Part shown: one piece after another, positions 41,979 to 53,626 of the stretch
How the letters are laid out: each line of letters opens with the position of its first letter
How positions within the stretch are numbered: the stretch's first letter is position 1
Assembly: GCF_005938745.2 (NCBI RefSeq)
Contig: NZ_VCBX02000001.1
Span: 2,080,001 to 2,144,000 of the forward strand
Reading direction: 5' to 3'
DNA from: Rhodococcus sp. KBS0724
GTDB taxonomy: Bacteria; Actinomycetota; Actinomycetes; Mycobacteriales; Mycobacteriaceae
Length of the DNA: 64,000 nt
The notes under the pieces: generated by a model
The model's database searches: none
The model's input: the letters and a program-made list of their open reading frames with translations, nothing else
What the model was told of the DNA's origin: nothing
Translations under genes and position numbers: made by a program

Positions 41979-41996
41979 TCACCGCCACCGGACATG

Positions 41997-42034
41997 AAGA
42001 AGGCCCCCATCTCGATGAGATGGGGGCCTTCTTG
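41997..42034. terminator. bidirectional terminator, DUF3618 gene and first tRNA-Lys
   Basis: AAGAAGGCCCCCATCTC pairs exactly with GAGATGGGGGCCTTCTT, loop GAT. T-tracts lie on both strands. Confidence 0.9.
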
Positions 42035-42140
42035 CAAGTGCGCCCACAGGGACTCGAACCCCGGACCCAGTGATTAAGAGTCACTTGCTCTACCAACTGA
42101 GCTATAGGCGCTCGCTCTTGCGAGACAGAACATTAGCCGA
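42032..42140. repeat. 109-bp direct repeat, copy 1 (tRNA-Lys with flanks)
   Basis: Identical to 43714-43822: seven bases before, the whole tRNA-Lys gene, and 29 bases of its 5' flank (TCGCTCTTGCGAGACAGAAC...). Confidence 0.9.
42039..42111 (-). tRNA. tRNA-Lys (anticodon CUU), copy 1
   Basis: 73 bases, acceptor GCGCCTA/TGGGCGC with one G-T pair, anticodon CTT in GACTCTTAATC, TpsiC arm GGGGTTCGAGTCCC. No encoded CCA. Confidence 0.97.
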
Positions 42141-42204
42141 CAGCCTCAGCAGTTTGCAAAACGCGTCGTCGCAATCGTGACGGCAGTTACATCGCGCGTC
42201 TCTT

Positions 42205-43626
42205 TCAGGCCTGCGGCGGACGGGAACTCGTCCACCCGATCCGACCCTCGAGTTGCTGCGCGAGCGAGAGAATTGTCAGCTCGCCGTTCGGTCGCGACAC
42301 CAGTTGGACGCTGAGGGGGAGCCCGGCGGAGGAAAATCCGGCAGGCACGGCCGCCGCCGGATTGCCGCACACATTCCAGATCGAGCAGTACGCCGCGATC
42401 GGCAAGGCTTTGCGGACGGCGGACAGCAGGCCGGTGCCTTCGAGTTGACCGATCCGCCGCGGTAACGCGGGTGTGGTTGGCGTCAGCACGATGTCGTACG
42501 TGTCGAAAACCTGGTTGACGGTGTGCGCGATCCGTTGGCCCCGCCGGTATGCGGACCTGCCGACGCGCCCCGGCGACGCGATCCTGCCGATCGACGACAG
42601 TGCGCGGGTTCGCTTTTCGAGGAGGTCCGGCCGGTCGACGCGTAAGGCCTCGTCGCGAACGCCGCCGAGTACCTGGGGCAGGAATGACGCTGTTGCATCG
42701 GGATAGTCGGGATCGTGTTCGTCGACGTGATGCCCCAACGCGCTCAACATTTCTGCGACGGCACGAACTCCGGCAACCACTTCGGGCGCCGGTGTGATGC
42801 CGCGCACAGGACAGCGGGTGGACACCGCGATGCGCAGGGATCCGGGTGGGCGTGCGGCGGCCTCGGTGAAGCTCCCCTCGAGTGGCTGAGCCCGGTAATC
42901 GTCCACCGCCGTAGTGCCGGTGATGGCGTCGTAGACGAGTGCGCTGTCCCGAACCGAACGCGTGAGCGGGCCGAGCGTCCCGAGACTGCGCCACAGGTTG
43001 CCGTTCGGTGCGGTGCTCACCCGTCCACGCTGCGCTTTCAGTCCGAACAATCCGCAGAACGCCGACGGAAGTCGGATGGAACCGCCGCCGTCGCCGCCGA
43101 TTCCCGCGGCCACCATGCCCGACGCGACAGCCGCTGCCGTGCCGCCGCTCGATCCTCCCGTAGATACTGTTGTGTTCCAAGGATTTCGGGTGTACCCGTG
43201 TGCGGCTGTCTCGGTGAACGGCCAGATGCCGAACTCCGGCATCGTGGTTTTTCCGATGACGACTGCGCCGGCGTCGCGTAGGCGCCGGACTACCTCAGAG
43301 TCTTCTTTCGCGATTCGCGTAACGGCCGCGCCGCCGTACGTTGTCGGTGTTCCGGCTACGTCGTTCTCGTCCTTGATCGCGATGGGCACGCCGTGCAGTG
43401 GACCGACCGGGTCGCTGGAGGCCTGGCGCTCGTCGAGTCGGGTGGCTTCGGCGATTGCCTCGTCGGCGAGTACGCGGGTGAAGGCGTTGAGTGTGGGATT
43501 GAGGCGTTCGATCCGCCGAAGAGTCTGTTCGGTCAATTCACGAGCCGACAGTTGGCCGCTGCGGATCAGTTCGGCTTGACCGACGACGCCGGCAAATGCG
43601 ACTTCCGAATCGGGCAGATCAGTCAT
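42205..43626 (-). CDS. amidase signature family hydrolase
   Basis: 473 residues from the ATG at 43626 (GGAG six bases upstream). It hydrolyses an amide bond in the cytoplasm. The Ser-cisSer-Lys triad is visible: Lys in PIAIKDEND, cis-Ser in GGSSGGTAAA and nucleophile Ser in GGDGGGSIRLPSAFCG. This pattern includes AmiA-type amidases and GatA; with no gatB/gatC nearby and a different C-terminus, GatA is unlikely. It lies between the two copies of the tRNA-Lys repeat on the same strand as the tRNAs. Substrate unknown. Confidence 0.9.
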   Translation of the reverse strand: MTDLPDSEVAFAGVVGQAELIRSGQLSARELTEQTLRRIERLNPTLNAFTRVLADEAIAEATRLDERQASSDPVGPLHGVPIAIKDENDVAGTPTTYGGAAVTRIAKEDSEVVRRLRDAGAVVIGKTTMPEFGIWPFTETAAHGYTRNPWNTTVSTGGSSGGTAAAVASGMVAAGIGGDGGGSIRLPSAFCGLFGLKAQRGRVSTAPNGNLWRSLGTLGPLTRSVRDSALVYDAITGTTAVDDYRAQPLEGSFTEAAARPPGSLRIAVSTRCPVRGITPAPEVVAGVRAVAEMLSALGHHVDEHDPDYPDATASFLPQVLGGVRDEALRVDRPDLLEKRTRALSSIGRIASPGRVGRSAYRRGQRIAHTVNQVFDTYDIVLTPTTPALPRRIGQLEGTGLLSAVRKALPIAAYCSIWNVCGNPAAAVPAGFSSAGLPLSVQLVSRPNGELTILSLAQQLEGRIGWTSSRPPQA

Positions 43627-43675
43627 GGCTCGCTCCATTGTGTCGGGTTCGCTGGAGTGTATTCGCCGTCGGACA

Positions 43676-43715
43676 CAAAAAAGATCCCCACCTTGTTTCC
43701 AAGGTGGGGATCTTT
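43676..43715 (-). terminator. terminator of the second tRNA-Lys gene
   Basis: AAAGATCCCCACCTT pairs with AAGGTGGGGATCTTT; on the minus strand it ends in TTTTTTG. Its sequence differs from the terminator of copy 1, unlike the tRNA and 5' flank. Confidence 0.9.
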
Positions 43716-43822
43716 GCAAGTGCGCCCACAGGGACTCGAACCCCGGACCCAGTGATTAAGAGTCACTTGCTCTACCAACTGAGCTATAGGCGCTCGCTCT
43801 TGCGAGACAGAACATTAGCCGA
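43714..43822. repeat. 109-bp direct repeat, copy 2 (tRNA-Lys with flanks)
   Basis: Identical to 42032-42140, offset 1682 bases. Confidence 0.9.
43721..43793 (-). tRNA. tRNA-Lys (anticodon CUU), copy 2
   Basis: Base-for-base the same as the copy at 42039-42111. Confidence 0.97.
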
Positions 43823-43934
43823 ACCGTTCCGTCGGGAGCAAATCGCCTGGTGGGGCGTCGGCGGCCGGGCGATTTATGTGGCGTTGCCGGAAATCGGTAA
43901 CATAACAAGCGGTACGAAACGATTGATACTTGAA

Positions 43935-44016
43935 CGTTACTCTTCGACGGGGTTTCCATGACCGAGAGTAACGACTGCGCCTGGCATCATTGAGCTGGCG
44001 CAATTGCTGGTCGTTA
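43935..44016 (+). promoter_or_regulatory. alternative-hairpin leader before the L,D-transpeptidase gene
   Basis: CGTTACTCT (43935-43943) pairs exactly with AGAGTAACG (43965-43973). The same bases TAACGAC (43969-43975) can instead pair with GTCGTTA (44010-44016), a second hairpin extended inward by GCGCC (43977-43981) with GGCGC (43997-44001). The two structures exclude each other, as in attenuators and riboswitches. The ATG follows 24 bases later. Confidence 0.45.
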
Positions 44017-44039
44017 ACATGTGAAGCGGAGTCGAACAA

Positions 44040-45275
44040 ATGAGTCGTCAGTGGTGGGGCCTATCCGTGCGTGGGGGGACAGGCCGAGTCTCGAGGGGCG
44101 CCGCAATGGCTGCCGTGTCGTTGGGTGCGTTGGTTCTGGTGACCGCGTGCACGTCCAGTGGGGCTGCCGTGAACACCGAGGGTGCCGCGCCGATCGACTC
44201 CAATCCTCTGACTGAGCTCATCAAGCCTAAAGTCACCGCCACCGTCGCTGACGGCGCAATCGGTTTCTCTCCGGGAGATCCGGTCCGCATCGACGTCGCC
44301 GACGGCACCCTGTCCGACGTTCGGATGGTCAACGCCGAGGGTAAGACGGTTGCCGGCGCGATTGCAGTCGACGGAGCGTCGTGGGTGACCGCTGAACCCC
44401 TGGGCTACAACCGCAAGTACAAGATCGAGGCCCAGGCTTACGGTTTGGGCGGCGCCAGCACCACGGTGACGTCGTTCACGACCAGTGCGCCCGGCAACCT
44501 CACCAAGCCGTACGTGATGCCGGGCGAGGGTTCGGTGGTCGGTATCGGCCAGCCGATCGCCGTGCAGTTCGACGAGAACATTCCCGATCGCAAGGCTGCC
44601 GAAGAGTCCATCACCGTCACGACGACCCCGGCCGTCGAAGGTGCTTTCTACTGGGTCAACAACCGTGAGGTGCGGTGGCGTCCGGAGGAATACTGGGCGC
44701 CGGGCACCAAGGTCGACGTCAAGGTCAACGTCTACGGACGCGATCTGGGCAAGGGCGTCTTCGGTCAGGAGGACGCCACGACGTCCTTCGACATCGGTGA
44801 TTCCGTGATCGCGATTGCCGACGACAACACGAAGCAGGTCACTTTCCAGGTCAACGGCGAGACTGTCATGACCATGCCCACGTCGATGGGTAAGGACAGC
44901 ACCCCCACCGACAATGGTGTCTACATCATCGGCGACCGGTTCGCGAACATGGTCATGGACTCCTCGACGTACGGAGTGCCTGTCACGTCGTCCGACGGAT
45001 ACAAGACTCCGGTCGACTGGGCGACACGAATGTCCTACAGCGGCATCTTCTTCCATTCGGCGCCGTGGTCCGTCGGGCAGCAGGGTTACTCCAACACCAG
45101 CCACGGCTGCCTCAACCTGAGCCCCGCCAACGCCAAGTGGGTATACGACAACACCAAGCGCGGCGACATCGTCATCGTGAAGAACACTGTCGGTGGCACG
45201 CTCTCGGGTACCGACGGCCTCGGGGACTGGAACATCCCGTGGAACGTGTGGAAGGCCGGTAACGCGGACGTCTGA
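44040..45275 (+). CDS. L,D-transpeptidase lipoprotein (LdtMt2-like)
   Basis: 411 residues. It makes 3-3 cross-links in peptidoglycan outside the membrane and resists most beta-lactams except carbapenems. A lipoprotein signal ends in LVTAC with C37; two immunoglobulin-like domains (about 55-160 and 160-260) precede the YkuD domain (about 265-395). Active site: H339, H355 and C357 (SHGCLNL). Equivalent to Rv2518c (408 residues). GGAG stands about 8 bases before the ATG. Confidence 0.95.
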   Translation: MSRQWWGLSVRGGTGRVSRGAAMAAVSLGALVLVTACTSSGAAVNTEGAAPIDSNPLTELIKPKVTATVADGAIGFSPGDPVRIDVADGTLSDVRMVNAEGKTVAGAIAVDGASWVTAEPLGYNRKYKIEAQAYGLGGASTTVTSFTTSAPGNLTKPYVMPGEGSVVGIGQPIAVQFDENIPDRKAAEESITVTTTPAVEGAFYWVNNREVRWRPEEYWAPGTKVDVKVNVYGRDLGKGVFGQEDATTSFDIGDSVIAIADDNTKQVTFQVNGETVMTMPTSMGKDSTPTDNGVYIIGDRFANMVMDSSTYGVPVTSSDGYKTPVDWATRMSYSGIFFHSAPWSVGQQGYSNTSHGCLNLSPANAKWVYDNTKRGDIVIVKNTVGGTLSGTDGLGDWNIPWNVWKAGNADV

Positions 45276-45290
45276 GTGCGTCCCTGAATC

Positions 45291-45332
45291 AATACGAATG
45301 CCCCCAGCTGATCGGCTGGGGGCATTCGTATT
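45291..45332 (+). terminator. terminator of the L,D-transpeptidase gene
   Basis: AATACGAATGCCCCCAGC pairs with GCTGGGGGCATTCGTATT, followed by TT. Very stable stem of 18 base pairs. Confidence 0.92.
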
Positions 45333-45366
45333 TTCACAACCACATGCGGTGTTGCACAACCAAAAG

Positions 45367-45402
45367 AACCCCCGGAAATATCTTTCGACATTTCCGGGGG
45401 TT
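45367..45402 (-). terminator. terminator of the tRNA-His gene
   Basis: On the minus strand AACCCCCGGAAA pairs with TTTCCGGGGGTT and is followed by CTTTTG. Confidence 0.88.
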
Positions 45403-45409
45403 CCCTTTG

Positions 45410-45483
45410 GGTGAGCGACGGGACTCGAACCCGCGACAGCCAGGATCACAACCTGGTGCTCTACCAACTGAACTACGCCCACC
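45410..45483 (-). tRNA. tRNA-His (anticodon GUG)
   Basis: Anticodon GTG in GGTTGTGATCC, acceptor GTGGGCG/CGCTCAC, with the extra G(-1) typical of tRNA-His encoded at 45483 opposite discriminator C. Confidence 0.96.
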
Positions 45484-45566
45484 ATTGCCTCGGCGACCGG
45501 TTTGACCCGGTTGCTTTGACGTAGAAGATACTAGCCTGAAAGTTGGCCAGGATGCCAATCGGCAGG

Positions 45567-46166
45567 TCAGGCAGGCCCGAGGCCCTCTACGACGGCTGCG
45601 ATCTCTGCGCTGGACGGTCCGGGCGCGGGGACAAATGCGGTGCCGCGGTAGTACTTGAGTTCGCGGATGGATTCCTTGATGTCGGCCAGGGCGCGGTGCG
45701 CGAGGCCCTTTTCGGGCTGGCCGAAGTAGATCCGCGGGTACCAGCGACGCGAGAGTTCCTTGATGGAACTGACGTCGATCATCCGGTAGTGCAGGTAAGT
45801 GTCCAGGGCGCTCATGTCCCGCGAGATGAATCCGCGGTCGGTGGCGATGGAATTGCCGGCCAGGGGAGCAGTGCCGGCGACGGGAACGTGCTCACGGATA
45901 TAGGCGAGCACCTCTTTCTCCGCTTCGGCGAGGGTGACCGTCGACTTGCGAACTTCTTCGGTCAGACCTGATTTGGCGTGCATCTTCTTCACGACGTCCG
46001 GCATGGCGGCCAATGCGTCGTCGTCGGCGTGGATGACGATGTCCACGCCTTCGCCCAAGATGTTCAATTCGCTGTCGGTTACCAGAGCCGCAATCTCGAT
46101 GAGTTTGTCCGACTCCAGCCGCAGCCCGGTCATTTCACAATCGATCCATACCAATTTGTCCTGCAC
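45567..46166 (-). CDS. orn: oligoribonuclease Orn
   Basis: 199 residues when started at the GTG at 46166, which matches the N-terminus of the M. tuberculosis enzyme (Rv2511); a GTG nine bases upstream is the alternative. A 3'-5' exonuclease that degrades 2-5 base RNAs and the dinucleotide pGpG. DEDDh residues: D9 and E11 (WIDCEMTG), Asp in NSIATDRGF, His and Asp in LAHRALADI. No Shine-Dalgarno is visible. Essential in many bacteria. Confidence 0.95.
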   Translation of the reverse strand: MQDKLVWIDCEMTGLRLESDKLIEIAALVTDSELNILGEGVDIVIHADDDALAAMPDVVKKMHAKSGLTEEVRKSTVTLAEAEKEVLAYIREHVPVAGTAPLAGNSIATDRGFISRDMSALDTYLHYRMIDVSSIKELSRRWYPRIYFGQPEKGLAHRALADIKESIRELKYYRGTAFVPAPGPSSAEIAAVVEGLGPA

Positions 46167-46264
46167 CAGGAACACAGTAGTAGGCGCGGCCGGAAGGATA
46201 AGGTCTGCGGTGACAGTCGACGCGCGTAATTCTTCTTTTGTAGTGCAAATGAGGAGGGCCTTGT

Positions 46265-48010
46265 ATGACCGTGGATCCCAAGGACAGTGCTGTTTCGCTC
46301 ACGCCGGCCGAGAAGGCGAAAGTGGCCAAGGCGGCCGCTGCCGAAGCTGCTCGGGTTGCTGCCGAGGCCGCACAAGCCGCCGAGGATGCCGAGCGTGAGG
46401 CCCTAGCTGCGGAGAGTGCTGCTGCGGAGGGCACGGAGACGCAGTCCGCTCCGTCCGGTGCCGCTGTCGAGATCGCTACGGGCTATGCGTCGGAGGGGCA
46501 GGCACTGGAGCTGGGGTCGATCGTTGTCGACGGAGTTGCCGATCCCGCCGCCCGGGTGCGCATTCCCTTGGCCACCGTGAACCGTCACGGCTTGATTGCC
46601 GGTGCAACCGGTACGGGTAAGACGAAGACATTGCAGGGCATCGCGGAACAACTCTCAGCAGCGGGTGTGCCCGTCGTGATGGCGGATGTGAAGGGTGATC
46701 TCTCGGGATTGTCGAAAGCCGGTGAGAGCAACGACAAGATCACGGCCCGCGCTGTCGAGACGGGCGACGACAACTGGACTCCGTCCGGGATGCCCGTCGA
46801 ATTCCTGTCGCTGGGAACCGGCGGTATCGGGATTCCGGTCCGCGCCACGATCACCAGTTTCGGGCCGATCCTGCTCAGTAAGGTTTTGGGCCTCAACGAG
46901 ACTCAGGAGTCCACGCTGGGATTGATTTTCCACTGGGCGGACATTCAGGGTCTTGCGTTGTTGGATCTCAAGGACTTGCGTTCCGTCATTGCGCATCTCA
47001 CCAGTGCCGAAGGCAAAGCAGATCTGAAGGGGATCGGCGGCGTATCCACGGCTACGGCCGGGGTCATCCTGCGCGCTTTGGTCAATCTCGAGGCTGACGG
47101 CGGCGACACCTTCTTCGGTGAACCGGAACTCGAAACCGAGGATCTGCTGCGGGTAGTCGGTGGCGCCGGCGTCATCACACTCTTCGAACTCGGCGCGCAG
47201 GCCGCGCGGCCTGCGATGTTCTCCACCTTCCTGATGTGGGTACTGGCAGACCTGTTCCAGACCCTGCCGGAGGAAGGGGACTTGGAGAAACCCAAGTTGG
47301 TGTTCATCTTCGATGAGGCCCATCTCTTGTTCGCCGACGCGTCGAAGGCCTTTCTCCAGCAGGTCGAGCAGACCGTGAAGCTGATTCGTTCCAAGGGCGT
47401 CGGCGTGTTCTTCTGCACGCAGTTGCCCACCGATATCCCCAATTCTGTTCTGTCGCAGCTGGGTGCGCGGGTGCAGCATGCTTTGCGCGCGTTCACTCCG
47501 GACGATCAGAAGGCGCTCAACAAGACGGTTCGCACCTACCCGAAGACGGAGCATTACGACCTGGAGAAGGCTCTCACATCGTTGGGAACCGGTGAGGCTA
47601 TCGTTACCGTCCTCTCGGAGAAGGGGGCGCCGACGCCGGTGGCCTGGACCAAGATTCGTCCACCCCGCTCCTTGATGGACACGATCGGCAACGACGCCAT
47701 CAAGGCTGCGGCCGCGTCGAGTCCGCTCTACCAGAAGTACGGCCAGACCATCGATCGTGAATCGGCGTACGAGAAACTGACAGCGAAGGTGGCCGGGGCA
47801 CCCACGGCAGACCCGTCGCTGGATCTGCCGCCGCTACCGGATCTGTCGCAGCTTCCGCCGCCTCCACCTGTCGAGCCGGATGGACCCAACATTGCCGAGC
47901 AGATTCTCGGCAATTCCGCCGTCAAGAGTTTCCTCAAATCGGCGGCATCTGCTGCCGGCCGGGAGATCTCACGAAGCATTTTCGGGACCGGAAGCCGCCG
48001 CAGGCGCTGA
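46265..48010 (+). CDS. HerA-like ATPase, DUF853 family
   Basis: 581 residues, ATG with GAGGAGG about 9 bases upstream. An Ala/Glu-rich helical N-terminus (about 15-60) precedes a RecA-type ATPase with Walker A GATGTGKT (K119) and Walker [12 protein letters not shown] Pro-rich linker (about 520-540) and a basic C-terminus follow. Equivalent to Rv2510c. The family resembles HerA/VirB4 pumps, but the partner nuclease NurA is not present, so a DNA-translocation role is inferred only. Confidence 0.9.
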   Translation: MTVDPKDSAVSLTPAEKAKVAKAAAAEAARVAAEAAQAAEDAEREALAAESAAAEGTETQSAPSGAAVEIATGYASEGQALELGSIVVDGVADPAARVRIPLATVNRHGLIAGATGTGKTKTLQGIAEQLSAAGVPVVMADVKGDLSGLSKAGESNDKITARAVETGDDNWTPSGMPVEFLSLGTGGIGIPVRATITSFGPILLSKVLGLNETQESTLGLIFHWADIQGLALLDLKDLRSVIAHLTSAEGKADLKGIGGVSTATAGVILRALVNLEADGGDTFFGEPELETEDLLRVVGGAGVITLFELGAQAARPAMFSTFLMWVLADLFQTLPEEGDLEKPKLVFIFDEAHLLFADASKAFLQQVEQTVKLIRSKGVGVFFCTQLPTDIPNSVLSQLGARVQHALRAFTPDDQKALNKTVRTYPKTEHYDLEKALTSLGTGEAIVTVLSEKGAPTPVAWTKIRPPRSLMDTIGNDAIKAAAASSPLYQKYGQTIDRESAYEKLTAKVAGAPTADPSLDLPPLPDLSQLPPPPPVEPDGPNIAEQILGNSAVKSFLKSAASAAGREISRSIFGTGSRRRR

Positions 48011-48029
48011 AAATTCGACGCCCGCGAGT

Positions 48030-49373
48030 TCAGATACCGACCTCGCGGGCGAGCAGGTCGTTGATCGATTCGCGTCGGATCAGTGGTCGTGCGACGCCGC
48101 CGTGTACGGCAATCACCGGCGGCCGGCACACGCTGTTGTATGTGGACGCCATGCTGTGGTGATAGGCGCCGGTGCACGGCACTCCCAACAGATCACCTTC
48201 GTGGAGATCTGCGGGAAGTTGTATGCCGACGGAAATTTCGTCTCCCGATTCGCAGTGCCGCCCCACGACGGTCACTTCCTCGAGCGGTGCATTCGAATGT
48301 CGGTTGACCAATTCGACGTCGTAGCGGCTGTTGTACAACGACACTCGCGGATTGTCGCTCATACCACCGTCGACGGAGACGAATGTTCTTCCGCCGCTGA
48401 CGGTTTTGATGTTCGCCACGCGGTACAGGGTGACCCCGGCCCGCGCAGCGATGGCCCGGCCGGGTTCGAGCACGATTTCGGGTCGGGGGAAGCGATTTCG
48501 GGTGCAGGCGTCGTCGAGTGATTCGTCGACAACGATTGCCAGTCGAGTCAGGTCGAGTTGTGCGTCGCCCGGGATGTACGCGATTCCGTGTCCACCGCCG
48601 AGGTCGAGTTCGGTGAGGATGATCCCGTGTGTGCGACGAATGTCGTCCATCTGGGCGATCATCGTGCCTATCGCCGGGCGGAAGTGTTCGGGATCGGTGA
48701 TCTGCGAGCCGAGATGGCAGTGCAGGCCGATTAGTTCGAGGTGGGGTGCTGCGCTGACGGCGGCGACCGCACGATCCAATTCCTCGGAGAATGCCGGCAG
48801 GCCGAACTTCTGGTCGACGACGCCGGTGGTTACCGCCTTGTGCCCGTGAATGTCGACACCGGGTGTGACTCGGATCAGCACTTTCTGTTCCCGCGTGCAT
48901 ACCGATGCCAGCCGTAGTGCTTCGCTGTGGGAGTCGAGAACTATCCGGCCGACACCGGCGTTGGCGGCTGCTCTGAGCTCGGAGACAGACTTTGCATTGC
49001 CGTGCAGGATGATTCGCGCCGGGTCCATGCCTGCCGTCAGTGCAATGGTGAGTTCCCCGGCAGAGCAGACATCCACGCCCAGTCCCTCTTCGGAGACCCA
49101 TTTTGCCATCGCCCGAATCATGAGTGCCTTGCCCGCGTACACGATTTCCGCGTCGGGGAAGATCTCCCGGTACATCCGGCAGCGGTGGCGCACATCCGCC
49201 TCGTCGACGACATAGGTGGGAGTTCCGTACTGGTCGGCGATCTCGTCGAGGGACACGTCGCCGATGCAGATGCGGCCGCTCTGATCGTGATGAGTGCTGA
49301 TGGGCCACAAGGCCGGATCCAAGCGCGGTGTCATTGCGCTGCGTAGGGACGGGAAGATATCGAGAAGCGTCAC
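48030..49373 (-). CDS. lysA: diaminopimelate decarboxylase family protein
   Basis: 447 residues from the GTG at 49373, which has AGGAG six bases upstream; a later ATG at 49334 is less well placed. Removes the D-carboxyl of meso-diaminopimelate to give lysine. The fold-III PLP enzyme shows K82 (YAGKALM), GLHCHLGSQI, DLGGGHGI, EPGRAIA and the active-site Cys in GRHCESGDE. In related genomes the primary lysA lies next to argS and hom, so this may be a second copy or act on a related amino acid. A leader hairpin touches its Shine-Dalgarno. Confidence 0.85.
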   Translation of the reverse strand: MTLLDIFPSLRSAMTPRLDPALWPISTHHDQSGRICIGDVSLDEIADQYGTPTYVVDEADVRHRCRMYREIFPDAEIVYAGKALMIRAMAKWVSEEGLGVDVCSAGELTIALTAGMDPARIILHGNAKSVSELRAAANAGVGRIVLDSHSEALRLASVCTREQKVLIRVTPGVDIHGHKAVTTGVVDQKFGLPAFSEELDRAVAAVSAAPHLELIGLHCHLGSQITDPEHFRPAIGTMIAQMDDIRRTHGIILTELDLGGGHGIAYIPGDAQLDLTRLAIVVDESLDDACTRNRFPRPEIVLEPGRAIAARAGVTLYRVANIKTVSGGRTFVSVDGGMSDNPRVSLYNSRYDVELVNRHSNAPLEEVTVVGRHCESGDEISVGIQLPADLHEGDLLGVPCTGAYHHSMASTYNSVCRPPVIAVHGGVARPLIRRESINDLLAREVGI

Positions 49374-49382
49374 GTCGATCTC

Positions 49383-49418
49383 CTGAAAGTGACCCGCTCG
49401 GTGCGGGGCTACCTTCAG
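49383..49418 (-). promoter_or_regulatory. leader hairpin touching the lysA Shine-Dalgarno
   Basis: On the minus strand CTGAAGGTAGCCCCGC pairs with GCGGGTCACTTTCAG around ACCGA, with one mismatch, one bulge and two G-T pairs. The last two bases of the arm belong to the AGGAG at 49380-49384. Confidence 0.4.
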
Positions 49419-49497
49419 GATTACTCCGAAACGGCTCCGGTGGACCTCGTCTTGACGGGTACTTGACGGGGAAGCGGCTGAGTTTGACGGCGTTCTT

Positions 49498-50061
49498 CTA
49501 TGCCCGCCGTCTCCGCTTCCAACCGAACCAACCCAGCCCGGCGAGCACTGCCACCACTGCGACACCTCCAACAACAGCAGCAGTCTTGTCGACATACACC
49601 GCAACGGACGGCGTTCCGCCGGTTTCCGGCACATATCCGGCGCCGTAGACCGCTTCGACGGTCTTCTGGACGTCGAAATCGGTTCCGGTATAAGGCCCGC
49701 AGCTGTGTCCCTCGAATTCGGCGTCGACGTCGTAGGGCGCCGAGAGGAACATCAATTGCTCGGTTCCGACTACGTAGCTTGTGCCACAACCATTCCCGTT
49801 GGCGAGTGTTCCCACCGACGTCACCGAGGCGACATCGCCTTTGTAGACGCGACTGACGTCGAAGAGATAGGTGTCTTCGAACCCGTCCGAGGTTTTCTCC
49901 GTCGGAGTCCCGAGGAAAATGGTGCTCGAAACGCTCACTGCTTCCTCTGGGGTTGCGAAGGACATGCACGAGCACGCATTCGCTGTTGTAGGTAGCAGTA
50001 GGGGCAACCCTCCGGTCATGAGAAGGATTGCCCCTACTGCCAGTGCTCGCTGAGAGACCAT
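49498..50061 (-). CDS. surface protein with TIMP/netrin-like N-terminus
   Basis: 187 residues. Signal peptide (about 1-29, ending TTANA) with predicted cleavage so that the mature protein begins C-S-C, as in tissue inhibitors of metalloproteases. Two further Cys (NGCGTSY, GHSCGPY) could make disulfides with them. The middle has the beta-strand pattern of an NTR domain (TIFLGTPTEK, YLFDVSRVYKG). A C-terminal membrane helix and KRRRRA tail anchor it to the cell. Assignment is by pattern only. The start overlaps no neighbour; upstream gene cmrA ends 49 bases away. Confidence 0.72.
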   Translation of the reverse strand: MVSQRALAVGAILLMTGGLPLLLPTTANACSCMSFATPEEAVSVSSTIFLGTPTEKTSDGFEDTYLFDVSRVYKGDVASVTSVGTLANGNGCGTSYVVGTEQLMFLSAPYDVDAEFEGHSCGPYTGTDFDVQKTVEAVYGAGYVPETGGTPSVAVYVDKTAAVVGGVAVVAVLAGLGWFGWKRRRRA

Positions 50062-50110
50062 TTACAGACTATATGGTCTGATATGGCCGGGAGTGAGAAA
50101 TTCGGCTAAT

Positions 50111-50914
50111 TCAGCCGCCGAGCTTCTTGTAGAACGTGCCCACGATCGGCGCGACCACGGCGCGCGGGGTGTAACCGCCGGCAACCGACATCGCTTTACT
50201 CAAGATGCCAGGGACGACGCGCATCTTGTTCTCGGCCAGGCCGTCGAGTGAGACCTTGGCGGTGTACTCGCTCGAGATCCAGAAGAAGTCCGGGACCAGC
50301 TTGTCGACGATGGAGGCCTCGGCCGGGTCCGGGGTCTCGGTGCGAACCGGACCGGGGGCGAGGAGCGTGACATTGACCCCGGTGCCCTTGAGTTCGCCGC
50401 GCAGGGATTCCGCGAACGTGTTCACGAAGGCCTTGGTGGCGGCGTAGGTCGCATTGTTGGGGATCGGCATGTTGCCTGCGGCTGATCCGACCATCAAGAT
50501 GCCGCCGGACTTGCGTTCGATCATGCCGGGCAGCACGGCCAGGGTCAGGTCGTGAACTGCGACGGCGTTGAGTTCGACCTGGGCGCGCTCGTAGCTCGGA
50601 TCGAGCTCCGCCACCGGACCGAAGGTGGCGATACCGGCGTTATTGCACAGGATGCTGATGTCGCGGGTGCCCAGTTCCTCGACCAGGACGGCGCGTGCCG
50701 CACTGTCCGAGAGATCGCAGGCGCGGACTTCGACGTCGACGCCGTGCTTGGCGCGAAGTGTCTCGGCGAGACCTTCCATGACGTCGCCGCGTCGCGCGAC
50801 CAGGATCAGGGAGTGTCCGCGTGAGGCCAGATCAGTGGCCAGTGCCTCTCCGATTCCGGAGGAGGCGCCGGTCACGACGGCGCGGGATGTGGTGGTGGGT
50901 GTCGGCAGGCTCAC
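50111..50914 (-). CDS. cmrA: mycolate beta-keto reductase CmrA (SDR family)
   Basis: 267 residues. Reduces the 3-oxo intermediate to give mature mycolic acids; mycobacterial Rv2509 and its corynebacterial homologue were shown to do so. Short-chain dehydrogenase with TGASSGIG (residues 15-22), NNAG, and catalytic S144, Y157 and K161. Length (Rv2509 has 268) and gene neighbours fit. Starts 19 bases after the fadH stop, so probably in the padR-fadH-cmrA operon. Confidence 0.9.
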   Translation of the reverse strand: MSLPTPTTTSRAVVTGASSGIGEALATDLASRGHSLILVARRGDVMEGLAETLRAKHGVDVEVRACDLSDSAARAVLVEELGTRDISILCNNAGIATFGPVAELDPSYERAQVELNAVAVHDLTLAVLPGMIERKSGGILMVGSAAGNMPIPNNATYAATKAFVNTFAESLRGELKGTGVNVTLLAPGPVRTETPDPAEASIVDKLVPDFFWISSEYTAKVSLDGLAENKMRVVPGILSKAMSVAGGYTPRAVVAPIVGTFYKKLGG

Positions 50915-50933
50915 GATCAGTCAGCGTAGCCGG

Positions 50934-53527
<2,594 letters not shown>

Positions 53528-53538
53528 GAGTGAAGTAT

Positions 53539-53574
53539 GTATGCACCTCGTTCCATATGCAACCAAGTGCATAC
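53539..53574. promoter_or_regulatory. candidate PadR operator
   Basis: GTATGCAC (53539-53546) and GTGCATAC (53567-53574), exact inverted half-sites with CATATG between them at 53554-53559. GTATGTATG at 53535-53543 recurs before the thioesterase gene. Lies between divergent padR and the MFS gene. Confidence 0.6.
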
Positions 53575-53626
53575 TCACCAAAGTCTTGTACTGTTTTGTC
53601 CCTCTCGCTCGAATAGGCTCGCGATC

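Noticed and set aside
42205..43626. GatA subunit of the tRNA amidotransferase
   Set aside because: The gatB and gatC partners are absent, and the protein lacks features that would separate it from general amidases.
42032..43822. Integrated element with tRNA attachment sites
   Set aside because: No integrase, recombinase or phage gene lies between the repeats; only the amidase gene. Kept as a duplication finding instead.
43935..44039. Cyclic di-AMP (ydaO-type) riboswitch, known before actinobacterial cell-wall genes
   Set aside because: I could not fit the ydaO consensus to this leader; only the alternative hairpins are supported.
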